Source of the DNA: Thermodesulfatator autotrophicus
GTDB lineage: Bacteria > Desulfobacterota > Thermodesulfobacteria > Thermodesulfobacteriales > Thermodesulfatatoraceae
Reading direction: 5' to 3'
Assembly: GCF_001642325.1 (NCBI RefSeq)
Contig: NZ_LSFI01000032.1
Location: forward strand, 1-36,691
Length of the DNA: 36,691 bases
The notes beneath the pieces were generated by a model. The model was not told the origin of the DNA, made no database searches, and saw only the letters and a list, made by a program, of their open reading frames with translations. Of this stretch, positions 19,577 to 27,480 are shown piece after piece. Position 1 is the stretch's first letter. Each line of letters begins with the position of its first letter. The position numbers and the translations under genes are program-made.

Positions 19577-20356
19577 TTGAGTGTTGTAGTAAAGGCCATT
19601 ATTCTCTCTTCTCGCACAGTTGGTGAAAAGGATGTTCTTTTAGAGCTTCTTTCTGCCGAACGCGGGCGTTTAAGTGCGCTGGCCAAAGGGGGGCGAAAAA
19701 GCCTCAGGCGCTTTGTCAATACCCTTGAACCATTCTCCTTAATTCAGGCCCATCTGCGCGGAGGTAAAATCAACTTGCCTCCGTTTTTAGACAAGGCGGA
19801 CTTGCTCAATCCTTTTGAAAATTTACGCCTTAATCCCTTAGCTTTTACTAAAACGGCGTATCTGGGTGAGCTTACAGAATGCTTTTTAAAACCTGGAACC
19901 GGCCAGAATTTCTTTTATTTTTTACAGGAAAGCCTCTCGGTGTTAAACGCCGGAATTGATTACTGGCCTCTTTTAAAGATTAACTTTGAACTTTTTCTCC
20001 TGAAGACCAGCGGTTTTTCCCCTCATTTAGGGAAATTTTGCCTTCGCTGTGACCAGACTTTAAACAAAGAGGTTTTCTTTTCCTTTTCTGAAGGTGGGGT
20101 AGTGTGTGGGAATTGCGCCTTTGAGGAAGACGTTCTTCTGAATTTAAAGATCCTTGCTTTTTTAAATCATATTTCTGGATTAAGGCCCCTTCGTTTAAGG
20201 ATAATCAAACCTGATGCCGAAAATTTAAAAAAAGCCGAACAGCTGGTAGAGAGCTTTGTATTACAATTGTTGAATAGAGAAGTTAATTCTTTACGAGTCC
20301 TAAAAGAAATGTTTAACAATAAAAGTTTACTAGCGGAGAATGGAGGTTCACTTTGA
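19577..20356 (+). CDS. recO: DNA repair protein RecO
   Basis: The 259-residue protein begins with the OB fold typical of RecO (VVVKAIILSSRTVGEKDVLLELLS), followed by GRLSALAKGGRKS. The C-terminal zinc site has FCLRCDQTL and VCGNCAF, giving four cysteines. RecO works with RecR to load RecA onto SSB-coated gaps. The start is a TTG at 19577, two bases after the previous stop, so expression probably depends on translational coupling. The stop overlaps the start of the LOG gene. Confidence 0.88.
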   Translation: MSVVVKAIILSSRTVGEKDVLLELLSAERGRLSALAKGGRKSLRRFVNTLEPFSLIQAHLRGGKINLPPFLDKADLLNPFENLRLNPLAFTKTAYLGELTECFLKPGTGQNFFYFLQESLSVLNAGIDYWPLLKINFELFLLKTSGFSPHLGKFCLRCDQTLNKEVFFSFSEGGVVCGNCAFEEDVLLNLKILAFLNHISGLRPLRLRIIKPDAENLKKAEQLVESFVLQLLNREVNSLRVLKEMFNNKSLLAENGGSL

Positions 20357-21045
20357 AGGATTTTAATGACAAGCAGTACGTTTTAAATGGCCTGGCTGCT
20401 AAAGAATCCTGGCGGCTTTTTAAGATAATGGCTGAGTTTGTTGAAGGTTTTGAAGAGTTACCAAGGGTTTATCCCGCCATAACGGTTTTTGGTTCTAATC
20501 GAGTAAGGCCTGGACATCCTTATTATCAAAAAGCCGAAGAAATTGCCCGTTTGCTGGCCAGAGAGGGCTTCTCTATTATTACGGGCGGAGGCCCTGGTAT
20601 AATGGAAGCGGCTAACAAAGGTGCGGCTGAAGCCGGTGCCTACTCTGTGGGCTTAAATATAAAGCTTCCTCGGGAACAGGAAGCCAACCCTTACGCCAAT
20701 ATCAAAATTGAATTTCGCTACTTTTTTGTTCGCAAAGTTATGATGGCCAAGTATGCTGTAGGCCTCATGTGTATGCCAGGGGGCTATGGAACCCTTGATG
20801 AATTTTTTGAGATTATAACCCTGGTACAAACCCACAAAATCAGGCCAGTGCCTATTGTGCTGGTGGGAAGCAAGTTCTGGAATGGCCTGATTTCTTGGAT
20901 GAAAGAACGCCTGCTTCACGAGGGCATGATTTCTAAGGAAGACCTTGAACTTTTCACCGTGCTCGATGACCCCCGTGAGATAGCTGACTATTTTAAGAAA
21001 ACCGCCCGTGCCTATAAACTCCTTTCCCGCCTGGAATCCACCTAG
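20353..21045 (+). CDS. LOG-family Rossmann-fold protein (TIGR00730 type)
   Basis: The 230-residue protein carries the two family motifs: GGGPGIMEAANKGA and PGGYGTLDEFFE. Characterised relatives are phosphoribohydrolases that release bases from nucleoside 5'-monophosphates (cytokinin-activating LOG); older annotations call them lysine decarboxylases. A nucleotide-processing role is likely, but the substrate is unknown. The start is TTG at 20353, inside the recO stop (TTGA overlap), with TGGAGG at 20341-20346. It is the last gene of the mfd run. Confidence 0.88.
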   Translation: MKDFNDKQYVLNGLAAKESWRLFKIMAEFVEGFEELPRVYPAITVFGSNRVRPGHPYYQKAEEIARLLAREGFSIITGGGPGIMEAANKGAAEAGAYSVGLNIKLPREQEANPYANIKIEFRYFFVRKVMMAKYAVGLMCMPGGYGTLDEFFEIITLVQTHKIRPVPIVLVGSKFWNGLISWMKERLLHEGMISKEDLELFTVLDDPREIADYFKKTARAYKLLSRLEST

Positions 21046-21461
21046 GTACTTGAGAAGCGAGTATCTTATTAGAAAGCTTTGGGGTTTTTAGCCCAGAAAC
21101 AAAGAAAATGGAGGATAAGTAAAAATTTTTTACCTTTGCACAATTCTAAAACACTGGATTGAGATCGCCACGGCGACGGTATCGCCTCGCGACAAGGATT
21201 GCTTCGCCACTTCGTGGTTCGCAATGACTGAGAAAAGTGGCTAGAACGATAATCTCCTCTGTCACTACAGGGAGTATCTTCCCCTTTTGTCACTGCGAGG
21301 AGGCCCGTCCACATTTTATCAAATTTGGTTGATTTTTAGAAAAAGAAGGGTACCCCCCTTCAGGAAAACTAGAAAGATAAGTGGCACAGAAAAACTCTAG
21401 CTCTTTAATCCTCAATCTTTTCTTTAAGCGGGAATTTAGGTATTCTACAAAATACAGAAAC
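21046..21461. repeat. Long intergenic region with degenerate dispersed repeats
   Basis: No gene is evident here. ACCTTTGCACAATTCTAAAA at 21132-21151 is a decayed version of the element end at 31281. Bases 21197-21228 match 31326-31357 at 31 of 32 positions. That block folds into nested stems, ATTGC/GCAAT enclosing GCCAC/GTGGT. TCACTGCGAGGAG near 21288 is another piece of the same repeat family. The region seems to be an old copy of the MITE-like element, scrambled and without a clear right end. The remainder up to the rplU promoter is plain AT-rich sequence. Confidence 0.6.
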
Positions 21462-21489
21462 TTGACAGTTGCATTTTTGGTGATATCTT
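21462..21489 (+). promoter_or_regulatory. rplU-rpmA promoter
   Basis: A perfect TTGACA at 21462-21467 and TATCTT at 21484-21489 are 16 bases apart. Transcription should start near 21496, leaving a leader of roughly 27 bases before the rplU start. That leader is too short to contain an obvious autoregulatory structure. Confidence 0.65.
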
Positions 21490-21522
21490 GCCCTAGTCAT
21501 ACCTTTTATGGGAGGTGAAGAA

Positions 21523-21834
21523 GTGTACGCGGTTATAAAAACTGGAGGAAAACAGTATAAAGTGCGCCCTGGAGATACTATTAGAGTAGAAAAGCTTACA
21601 GGAGAACCTGGTCAGGAAATAGAACTAACTGATGTTCTCTTAGTAGCCAAAGATGATGACCTTAAAATTGGCCAACCTTTGGTAGAAGGGGCAAAAGTAA
21701 TAGCTACCATTTTAAATCAGGGGCGGAGCAAAAAGATTATTGTCTTTAAGAAGAAAAGACGTAAAAATTATAAAAAGAAAAGAGGCCATCGCCAGTATTA
21801 TACTGAACTCCAGATAAAAGAGATTTCTGCATAA
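21523..21834 (+). CDS. rplU: 50S ribosomal protein L21
   Basis: This 103-residue large-subunit protein binds 23S rRNA near L20. [17 protein letters not shown] is the characteristic N-terminus, and the C-terminus has the basic stretch [13 protein letters not shown]. The frame is open to an ATG at 21508, but GGAGGTG at 21511-21517 overlaps that region and fits the GTG at 21523, which also gives exactly the usual L21 length. rpmA follows after 10 bases in the conserved order. Confidence 0.96.
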   Translation: MYAVIKTGGKQYKVRPGDTIRVEKLTGEPGQEIELTDVLLVAKDDDLKIGQPLVEGAKVIATILNQGRSKKIIVFKKKRRKNYKKKRGHRQYYTELQIKEISA

Positions 21835-21844
21835 GGAGGGAATT

Positions 21845-22120
21845 ATGGCTCATAAGAAAGCAGGCGGTTCATCTAAAAATGGCCGCGATTCTCATAGTAA
21901 AAGACTTGGAGTTAAACGTTATGGAGGCCAGTTTGTAAAGGCTGGCAATATAATAGTTCGCCAACGCGGTACCAAGGTTCATCCTGGATTTAACGTTGGC
22001 CTTGGCAAAGATTATACTATCTTTGCCAAAATAGACGGTATTGTAAAATTTGAGACTCGTCACGGACGTAAAGTAGTAAGCGTTTACCCTCCAGAAGAGT
22101 TAGCTGCTCAGGCAGCCTAA
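21845..22120 (+). CDS. rpmA: 50S ribosomal protein L27
   Basis: The 91-residue protein starts [20 protein letters not shown], the L27 N-terminal tail that reaches toward the peptidyl transferase centre. It continues with [20 protein letters not shown] and [23 protein letters not shown] precedes the ATG. The tail has no extra residues needing a processing protease. In many bacteria obgE follows rpmA; here a convergent diguanylate cyclase gene lies there instead. Confidence 0.97.
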   Translation: MAHKKAGGSSKNGRDSHSKRLGVKRYGGQFVKAGNIIVRQRGTKVHPGFNVGLGKDYTIFAKIDGIVKFETRHGRKVVSVYPPEELAAQAA

Positions 22121-22150
22121 TAGAGACGGGCAACAGGCCCGTCTCTATTA
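22118..22150. terminator. Perfect 14-bp stem between convergent rpmA and GGDEF genes
   Basis: Bases 22118-22131 pair without mismatch to 22137-22150 around the loop AACAG. The core is AGAGACGGGC/GCCCGTCTCT. The stem includes the rpmA stop (22118-22120) and the stop of the opposing gene (22148-22150). It lacks a long U tract on either strand, so efficiency as an intrinsic terminator is uncertain. Position and symmetry favour a two-way terminator. Confidence 0.7.
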
Positions 22151-23650
22151 TACCTCAACCGCTGTAACTCTATTTCTCCCTTGCTTTTTGGATACGTAAA
22201 GTGCTTTATCAGCAGCGGAAAGTAATTCTGTTATAGTTACCTTTTGTCCTGGTTTTATAGATGCCACTCCAAAACTCACAGTAATAGAAAAACAATATTT
22301 TTCACAAGTAAACTTGCTTTTCGCTATCTTTTGTCTCAATCTTTCTGCCAAGCTTTTTGCTCCATTAATATCAGTAAAAGGAAGTAAAATTATAAATTCT
22401 TCTCCACCATAACGGGCCAATATATCACTTTTTCTTGTTTCTTCTTGTAAAATATTAGCTAAGTTTTTTAGTACTTCATCTCCACACAAATGCCCATATT
22501 TATCGTTTATCTCTTTAAAGTGATCAATATCTAAGATAATTACAGATAAGAAGTTTTTGTATCTGTGGTATCTTTCAATTTCTTCTTTCAGTCTTTTTTG
22601 AAAATAGTGTCTATTATATAACCCTGTAAGGGCATCTTTTAGTGCTATCTCCATTAAAAAGCGATTTTTTTCTTTTAATTTTTTAGCTAATAATTCTGCT
22701 CTTTGTTTTTCTTCTTTAAGTTTTTGTAGGAGTAAGGCATAATTTAGATTTATACGCTGAAGCTCTCTATTGGCTTCTGCCAGTATTAAAGAATAGGGAA
22801 TTATTTCATATTTTGGCAAGTCAAACATTTCAAATATTTCTTTAGTTTTATTGGCTGTCTTATCTATAATGTTTTCTATGTTTTGAAGAGATAATCCTAA
22901 AATATCAGTAGCTCTTTTTAGAAGTACGTTATATTTATCAACTGTGTTATTGGTGTAATATATACTTGAAATTCTATCAGCTAAATAAAGGATTTCTATT
23001 TCCTTGAAAAGATTTTTTGGTGCCTTATCAGGCTCATGATGATAGAAGATGTAATTTTCTAGATAAAAGGGTAAATTCCATATGGGAACAAGCTCTTTTC
23101 CAACTTCTGGATGGGTAACACCAAAAACTTTTCTTTCTGCTTCTATAATTGAAATTCCTTCTATTTTTTTGTCTTCTAATACCTGGATATAATCATTAGG
23201 ACGCAAGTGATATAAAACAAGAATGCCTATATCCATCAAAAGCCCGCCCAAATAGAGCTTTTCCTGGGAGTAATTGCACGCTTCAGCCAGAAGACTGGCC
23301 GCCACCGCAGCCGTAAGAGACCTTCGCCAGAAATGAAGAAAATCAAATTTGCCTCCATCTTTTTTGGCGAAAAACTTTATCAAAACAAAAGATAGAGCGA
23401 TATTTAAAAGCATTTCAGTACCAAGAATAGCAATAGCTGAGTCTAAACTCTCTATCTTTTTTCCACGAGAAAAAAACGGCGAATTAGCAATCTTTAGTAC
23501 CTTTGAGCTAAGGGCTGGGTCCAAACGTATTAATTGTGCCAACTTTTCAAAGGAACCTTCCTTTACTGCATCAACAAGTTTAAAAGCTAATGGGGGAAAG
23601 GAGGGAAGATCAAGTTCTCTTTTTGTTGATAGATCTTTTAAAATTTTCAT
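22148..23650 (-). CDS. HDOD-GGDEF diguanylate cyclase
   Basis: The 500-residue protein has an N-terminal HDOD domain (LIRLDPALSSKVLKIANSPF, then SAIAILGTEM) over about 200 residues, a helical/coiled-coil linker near 295-340 and a C-terminal GGDEF domain. The active-site loop is GGEEF at 415-419, and the RxxD inhibitory site is present as RKSD at 406-409. Synthesis of cyclic di-GMP with product feedback is therefore expected. HDOD domains act as signalling platforms, so an input signal may act through it. The gene is visibly AT-richer than its neighbours and stands alone, which hints at later acquisition. Confidence 0.9.
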   Translation of the reverse strand: MKILKDLSTKRELDLPSFPPLAFKLVDAVKEGSFEKLAQLIRLDPALSSKVLKIANSPFFSRGKKIESLDSAIAILGTEMLLNIALSFVLIKFFAKKDGGKFDFLHFWRRSLTAAVAASLLAEACNYSQEKLYLGGLLMDIGILVLYHLRPNDYIQVLEDKKIEGISIIEAERKVFGVTHPEVGKELVPIWNLPFYLENYIFYHHEPDKAPKNLFKEIEILYLADRISSIYYTNNTVDKYNVLLKRATDILGLSLQNIENIIDKTANKTKEIFEMFDLPKYEIIPYSLILAEANRELQRINLNYALLLQKLKEEKQRAELLAKKLKEKNRFLMEIALKDALTGLYNRHYFQKRLKEEIERYHRYKNFLSVIILDIDHFKEINDKYGHLCGDEVLKNLANILQEETRKSDILARYGGEEFIILLPFTDINGAKSLAERLRQKIAKSKFTCEKYCFSITVSFGVASIKPGQKVTITELLSAADKALYVSKKQGRNRVTAVEV

Positions 23651-23720
23651 TTTGTCATCTAATAAAATTTCATCTGCTCTATAATTTTTCGGTAGTTAAT
23701 AATTTTTGATTAAATTTTTT

Positions 23721-23810
23721 GAGACCCTTGCAGAATATTTTATTGGTGCCCCTGCGTGCTTCTGAGACTGCTTCATCGCGCCTTCGCGCTCCTCGCAGTG
23801 CTAATTGGGT
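23721..23810. repeat. Degenerate copy of the MITE-like repeat
   Basis: GAGACCCTTGCAGAA at 23721-23735 matches the 15-base element end at 13 of 15 positions. About 30 bases further on, a block around 23766-23803 is the reverse complement of the TGCGAGGAG...GAAGCAGTCTC unit at 31398-31437, with several mismatches. A right end is not clear, though TTTGCAA near 23881 may be a remnant. The copy fills most of the 264-base gap between the GGDEF gene and the radical SAM gene. Confidence 0.55.
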
Positions 23811-23914
23811 GTCATTACTTTGGGATAGCTTCACACTAAATCCCTTTGCCCAAAAAAACTTTGTCTGACCCTCAAGTTTGTTTGCAACGTGAACGTAGGG
23901 TAGATTAAAGACTA

Positions 23915-25018
23915 ATGTTGTTACCAGAAATAGAGAACTTATACGTTTCAGAAGAGGTAAAAGATAATCCTTACACGCAGGAAATATTGAATCGTCTGAA
24001 ACTTGAACCAATTGTTTTGCCTGCAGGGGAAAAGCCGCCTAAACCTCTTTCTCCCTGGCCAGAAGTTTTATCCTGGGGGAAGAGAACTCTTTTTCTAACC
24101 GCCTATAAAGGCCGTTTTTTTCGTCCCTGCCCGGGCACTAAGAGTTATCTATGCTGTGGCTATCAGATATTTCATATTGGTCAGGGCTGCTCTCTTGACT
24201 GTACTTATTGCATCCTCCAGGCCTACTTTAATGAACCCTGGCTTACTTTTTTTGTAAATGTGCTTTCAGATGGTCTTGCACAACTTAAAGAAGGCCTTGA
24301 AAGCCGCCCTTTTACCCGCATTGGTACGGGAGAGTTTACTGATAGCATGATCCTTGAGCCTGTAACTCATCTTAATCCCTGGCTTGTTGAGTTTTTCTCT
24401 CGTGAGAACCGAGGGGTGCTGGAGCTTAAAACCAAAACCGTTTTTATTGATGACTTAAAAGGCCTTGAGCATAACCGGCGTACTATCATTGCCTGGTCTC
24501 TTAATGCGCCGTCTATTGTTGAAAGCGAAGAAAAAGGCGCTCCAGGCCTTACCGAACGCCTGAAAGCAGCGCAGATAGTTTCAGACTGGGGGTATCCGGT
24601 GGCCTTTCATTTTGACCCTATTATCCGTTTCTCAGGCTGGCAGGAAGAATACTCCTGGGTTATAGAGGAGCTTTTTAAACTGGTGCCAGCTGAAAATATA
24701 GTCTGGATAAGCCTGGGGAGCCTTCGTTTTATGCCGGAACTAAAAGAAATCGCTTATGCCAGATTTTCTCACACAAGCATTTTTAGTGACGAATTCGTAA
24801 TCGGCCTTGACGGAAAAAGACGCTACTTCAGGCCAATCAGGGTTGAACTCTATAAGCACCTTTACCGCGAAATCAGAAAACACGCCAAAGATGTATGCGT
24901 TTATCTTTGTATGGAAAGCCCGGAAGTGTGGCAGGAATCTTTTGGGGTTACGCCATTTGAATTCGGCGGACTTCCCAAAATGCTTGATAGAGCAGCCAAA
25001 AGGGTATGCGGTTTTTAG
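23915..25018 (+). CDS. Radical SAM protein, spore photoproduct lyase-like
   Basis: The 367-residue protein has the radical SAM cluster motif CSLDCTYC (C92, C96, C99). It has the overall plan of SplB relatives: an N-terminal segment of about 80 residues, YQIFHIGQGC leading into the cluster loop, and later FHFDPIIRFSGW and WISLGSLRF. SplB repairs the spore photoproduct thymine lesion. Non-sporulating bacteria carry relatives with unproven roles, and that is the case here. No Shine-Dalgarno is evident before the ATG. The stop overlaps the cytochrome gene by 13 bases. Confidence 0.8.
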   Translation: MLLPEIENLYVSEEVKDNPYTQEILNRLKLEPIVLPAGEKPPKPLSPWPEVLSWGKRTLFLTAYKGRFFRPCPGTKSYLCCGYQIFHIGQGCSLDCTYCILQAYFNEPWLTFFVNVLSDGLAQLKEGLESRPFTRIGTGEFTDSMILEPVTHLNPWLVEFFSRENRGVLELKTKTVFIDDLKGLEHNRRTIIAWSLNAPSIVESEEKGAPGLTERLKAAQIVSDWGYPVAFHFDPIIRFSGWQEEYSWVIEELFKLVPAENIVWISLGSLRFMPELKEIAYARFSHTSIFSDEFVIGLDGKRRYFRPIRVELYKHLYREIRKHAKDVCVYLCMESPEVWQESFGVTPFEFGGLPKMLDRAAKRVCGF

Positions 25019-26349
25019 TCCTTTTTTTCTTGGTGATTTTAGTCGGCTGTCAGAGCAAAGAATCAAAACCTGTTCTGCACACGTGTAAAGATTGCCATCA
25101 TTACGAGCTTGATGAAAAGCATTCCTTTGCCTGCACCAGATGTCATGGAGGGAAAACTCCGGCTGCAAGCCCCGAAGAGGCCCATAAAGGCCTTATCGCT
25201 TCTCCGGCCTCACCGGCTAACTGGGAAAAAGCTTGTGGCTCCTGCCATGCTGAAAAAATAGAAAAAATAAAGAAAGCTTCCCATTTTACGCTTACCGGAG
25301 TGATAAACCCGGTGCTTGAGGCCTTTAACTTGCCTGCGGTTGCGGGAATAAAGGCCCTGCCTGAGCCAGAAGTCATAAAAACTAGGGAAGACCTGGTTTA
25401 TGACCTTTTGCGTCGCCGTTGCCTGAGATGTCATCTTTTTTATAAGGGAGATGATTATGCTGAGACCAGAAGAGGCACAGGTTGTGCCGCCTGCCATTTA
25501 TTTTACGGAAACGGTAAATTAGAGGATCATCGTTTTATAAAAACTCCGCCAGACCGCCTTTGCCTGCACTGCCACTACGGTAATCGTGTGGGTTTTGATT
25601 ATTACGGCCTCTTTGAGCACGACTATCCTTATCCTTTTAGAAGCCCCTTGATTGATGGAGAACTTCCCCCGCGTCCCTGGGGGGTGGAATTCCACGAAAT
25701 GGCTAAAGACGTGCATTTAAAGGCTGGTATGTCCTGCCTTTCCTGCCATACGGGAGAAGAACTTATGGCCGGGGAAAAAGGGCCTTCCTGTACAGACTGC
25801 CATAAACTTAAGCCCAAAAGCCCTTTTCACACCCCAGAGGTTTTAGCCAGAGTGCGTTGTAGTGCCTGTCATGCCCAATTTAGCTTCCAGGATCGCGGTT
25901 ATTACCTTTTGCTCCATTACGACCCAGACTGGGAGGACTGGGCTGAATTTTACGTGCAGGGCTCTTCAGAAATTGAAAACTTTATTCTTAAAAATGCTCA
26001 AGGGGAGGATGCCACGCCTGTCATGGCAGATAAAATTTCAGGAAAGCCCCGCCAGGGCCTCTGGTTTTTGGGCTTCAAGGAAAGACGCTTTGAAACCCTT
26101 CCCCTTGGCCGCGATGAAAAGGGAAAAATCTCTATAATGCGGCCTTTGCTTGATTTGCACTTGAGCTTTGTAAATGAAGACGACGAAGTTGTTTTTGATG
26201 ATTTAACACCCTTTGCCGTAAAAAGGAACCCGCAAAAGGCTTATCTGCCTTATAGCCCGCATACCATCGGGCGAGGTGATTCTTTCCGGGCGCAAAAGAT
26301 ACTGGAGATGCTTCATGAAGACCGCCGTCTTGAACCCAAAAGGCGTTAA
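25006..26349 (+). CDS. Nonaheme c-type cytochrome lipoprotein
   Basis: The 447-residue protein begins with a lipoprotein signal (FLVLFFLVILVGC; lipidated C15). It has nine CxxCH sites: CKDCH, CTRCH, CGSCH, CLRCH, CAACH, CLHCH, CLSCH, CTDCH and CSACH. All lie in the first two-thirds; the last ~150 residues have no heme site and look like a beta-rich domain. It should carry electrons on the periplasmic face of a membrane. I do not recognise a named family such as NrfA or OmcA. It starts inside the 3' end of the radical SAM gene and overlaps the next gene by 35 bases. Confidence 0.85.
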   Translation: MRFLVLFFLVILVGCQSKESKPVLHTCKDCHHYELDEKHSFACTRCHGGKTPAASPEEAHKGLIASPASPANWEKACGSCHAEKIEKIKKASHFTLTGVINPVLEAFNLPAVAGIKALPEPEVIKTREDLVYDLLRRRCLRCHLFYKGDDYAETRRGTGCAACHLFYGNGKLEDHRFIKTPPDRLCLHCHYGNRVGFDYYGLFEHDYPYPFRSPLIDGELPPRPWGVEFHEMAKDVHLKAGMSCLSCHTGEELMAGEKGPSCTDCHKLKPKSPFHTPEVLARVRCSACHAQFSFQDRGYYLLLHYDPDWEDWAEFYVQGSSEIENFILKNAQGEDATPVMADKISGKPRQGLWFLGFKERRFETLPLGRDEKGKISIMRPLLDLHLSFVNEDDEVVFDDLTPFAVKRNPQKAYLPYSPHTIGRGDSFRAQKILEMLHEDRRLEPKRR

Positions 26350-27478
26350 AAAAATCCTCTCTCGCAGGCTCTGGTTAGAAAAGGCTGACTTTTTAAAGCT
26401 TCCCGAATTGGCCCCTGGAGAGTTGGGAAGACTTACCAGTAAAGAAGGCCATTTTCTGGCTATAGCCTACTTCAATCCCAAAAGTCGTATTGTGGCCCGT
26501 TTGCTCTCTTTTCAAGACGAAGAAATTTCGCAAGAGTTTTTCGTTAAACGTTTTAAAAAAACTTTTAGGGACAGGCAAAAATTATACCCTGGTGAAACCT
26601 GTTTCAGGTTAATTCACGGAGAAGGTGATTTACTCCCAGGGCTAACCGTTGACCTTTTTGAGAAAATAGCCGTGGTGCAGTTGGCCACGGCAGGCATGGA
26701 AAGCTTGAAAGGCCTGATACGCGACGCTTTGAAAGAAGCTTTCCCCCTTGAGGGCCTAGTTTTTAAAAACGATTTGCCGGTGAGAAAAGATGAAGGCCTT
26801 TCTATTTACGTGGAAAACGAAGGTATAGAAGGCCCTTTCTGGGCAAAGATTGATGGGCTTTATTTCCTCATAGACCCAATAGCCGGCCAGAAAACCGGCT
26901 TTTTTCTTGACCAGCGGGAAAATAGGAGAAAGTTTGCAAGCTATGTCAAAGAGAGCCTAGTTTTTGACCTTTTCTGCTACTCAGGGGCCTTTTCTCTTTA
27001 CGCCGCCAGAGATGGAGCCCAAAAAGTTCTGGCTGTTGACCGCTCTTCTCAGGCATTGGCTTTAGCCGAGGAAAACGCCCGCCGAAACGGCCTGGCAGGC
27101 AAAATAACTTTTATTCAGGACGATATAGAAAATTTTTTACAATATGCCCCCAAGGCCCGGGCCATAGTCCTTGACCCTCCAGCCCTCATCAAAAAAGAAC
27201 GGGCCTATCAGGCCGGTAAAAGGCTATACGAAACCTTGAATAACAAAGCTATCTCCCGGCTGGAAGACCGTGGCATTTTCCTTTCCTGTTCGTGTTCTCA
27301 GTTTCTTAAACTCAATGACCTGCTTTCTCTGGCACAAAAGGTGGCTATTAAAAATGGACTTTATCCCCAGCTCCTTGAAATAGGTCTTCAGGCTAGAGAC
27401 CATCCAGTCTATCTACCCATGCCGGAAACATGGTATCTTAAAGCAGTATTTTTAAAAATCCTTGCCTTTGAGGGGTAA
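26315..27478 (+). CDS. RlmI-like class I SAM-dependent rRNA (cytosine-C5) methyltransferase
   Basis: About 387 residues. An N-terminal PUA-like domain (ILSRRLWLEKADF, FLAIAYFNPKSRIVARLL) is followed by a RlmI/YccW fold. FCYSGAFSLYAARDGA is the SAM-binding segment, VLDPPALIKK the catalytic DPP motif and FLSCSCSQF carries the nucleophile region. RlmI methylates a cytosine of 23S rRNA; the exact site here is inferred from family only. The open frame extends to 26276, but GGAG at 26304-26307 fits the ATG at 26315. polX begins two bases after the stop. Confidence 0.88.
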   Translation: MKTAVLNPKGVKKILSRRLWLEKADFLKLPELAPGELGRLTSKEGHFLAIAYFNPKSRIVARLLSFQDEEISQEFFVKRFKKTFRDRQKLYPGETCFRLIHGEGDLLPGLTVDLFEKIAVVQLATAGMESLKGLIRDALKEAFPLEGLVFKNDLPVRKDEGLSIYVENEGIEGPFWAKIDGLYFLIDPIAGQKTGFFLDQRENRRKFASYVKESLVFDLFCYSGAFSLYAARDGAQKVLAVDRSSQALALAEENARRNGLAGKITFIQDDIENFLQYAPKARAIVLDPPALIKKERAYQAGKRLYETLNNKAISRLEDRGIFLSCSCSQFLKLNDLLSLAQKVAIKNGLYPQLLEIGLQARDHPVYLPMPETWYLKAVFLKILAFEG

Positions 27479-27480
27479 AG

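Noticed and set aside
24740-25168. A 142-codon minus-strand frame
   Set aside because: It spans the overlap of the radical SAM and cytochrome genes on the opposite strand and shows no protein family features.
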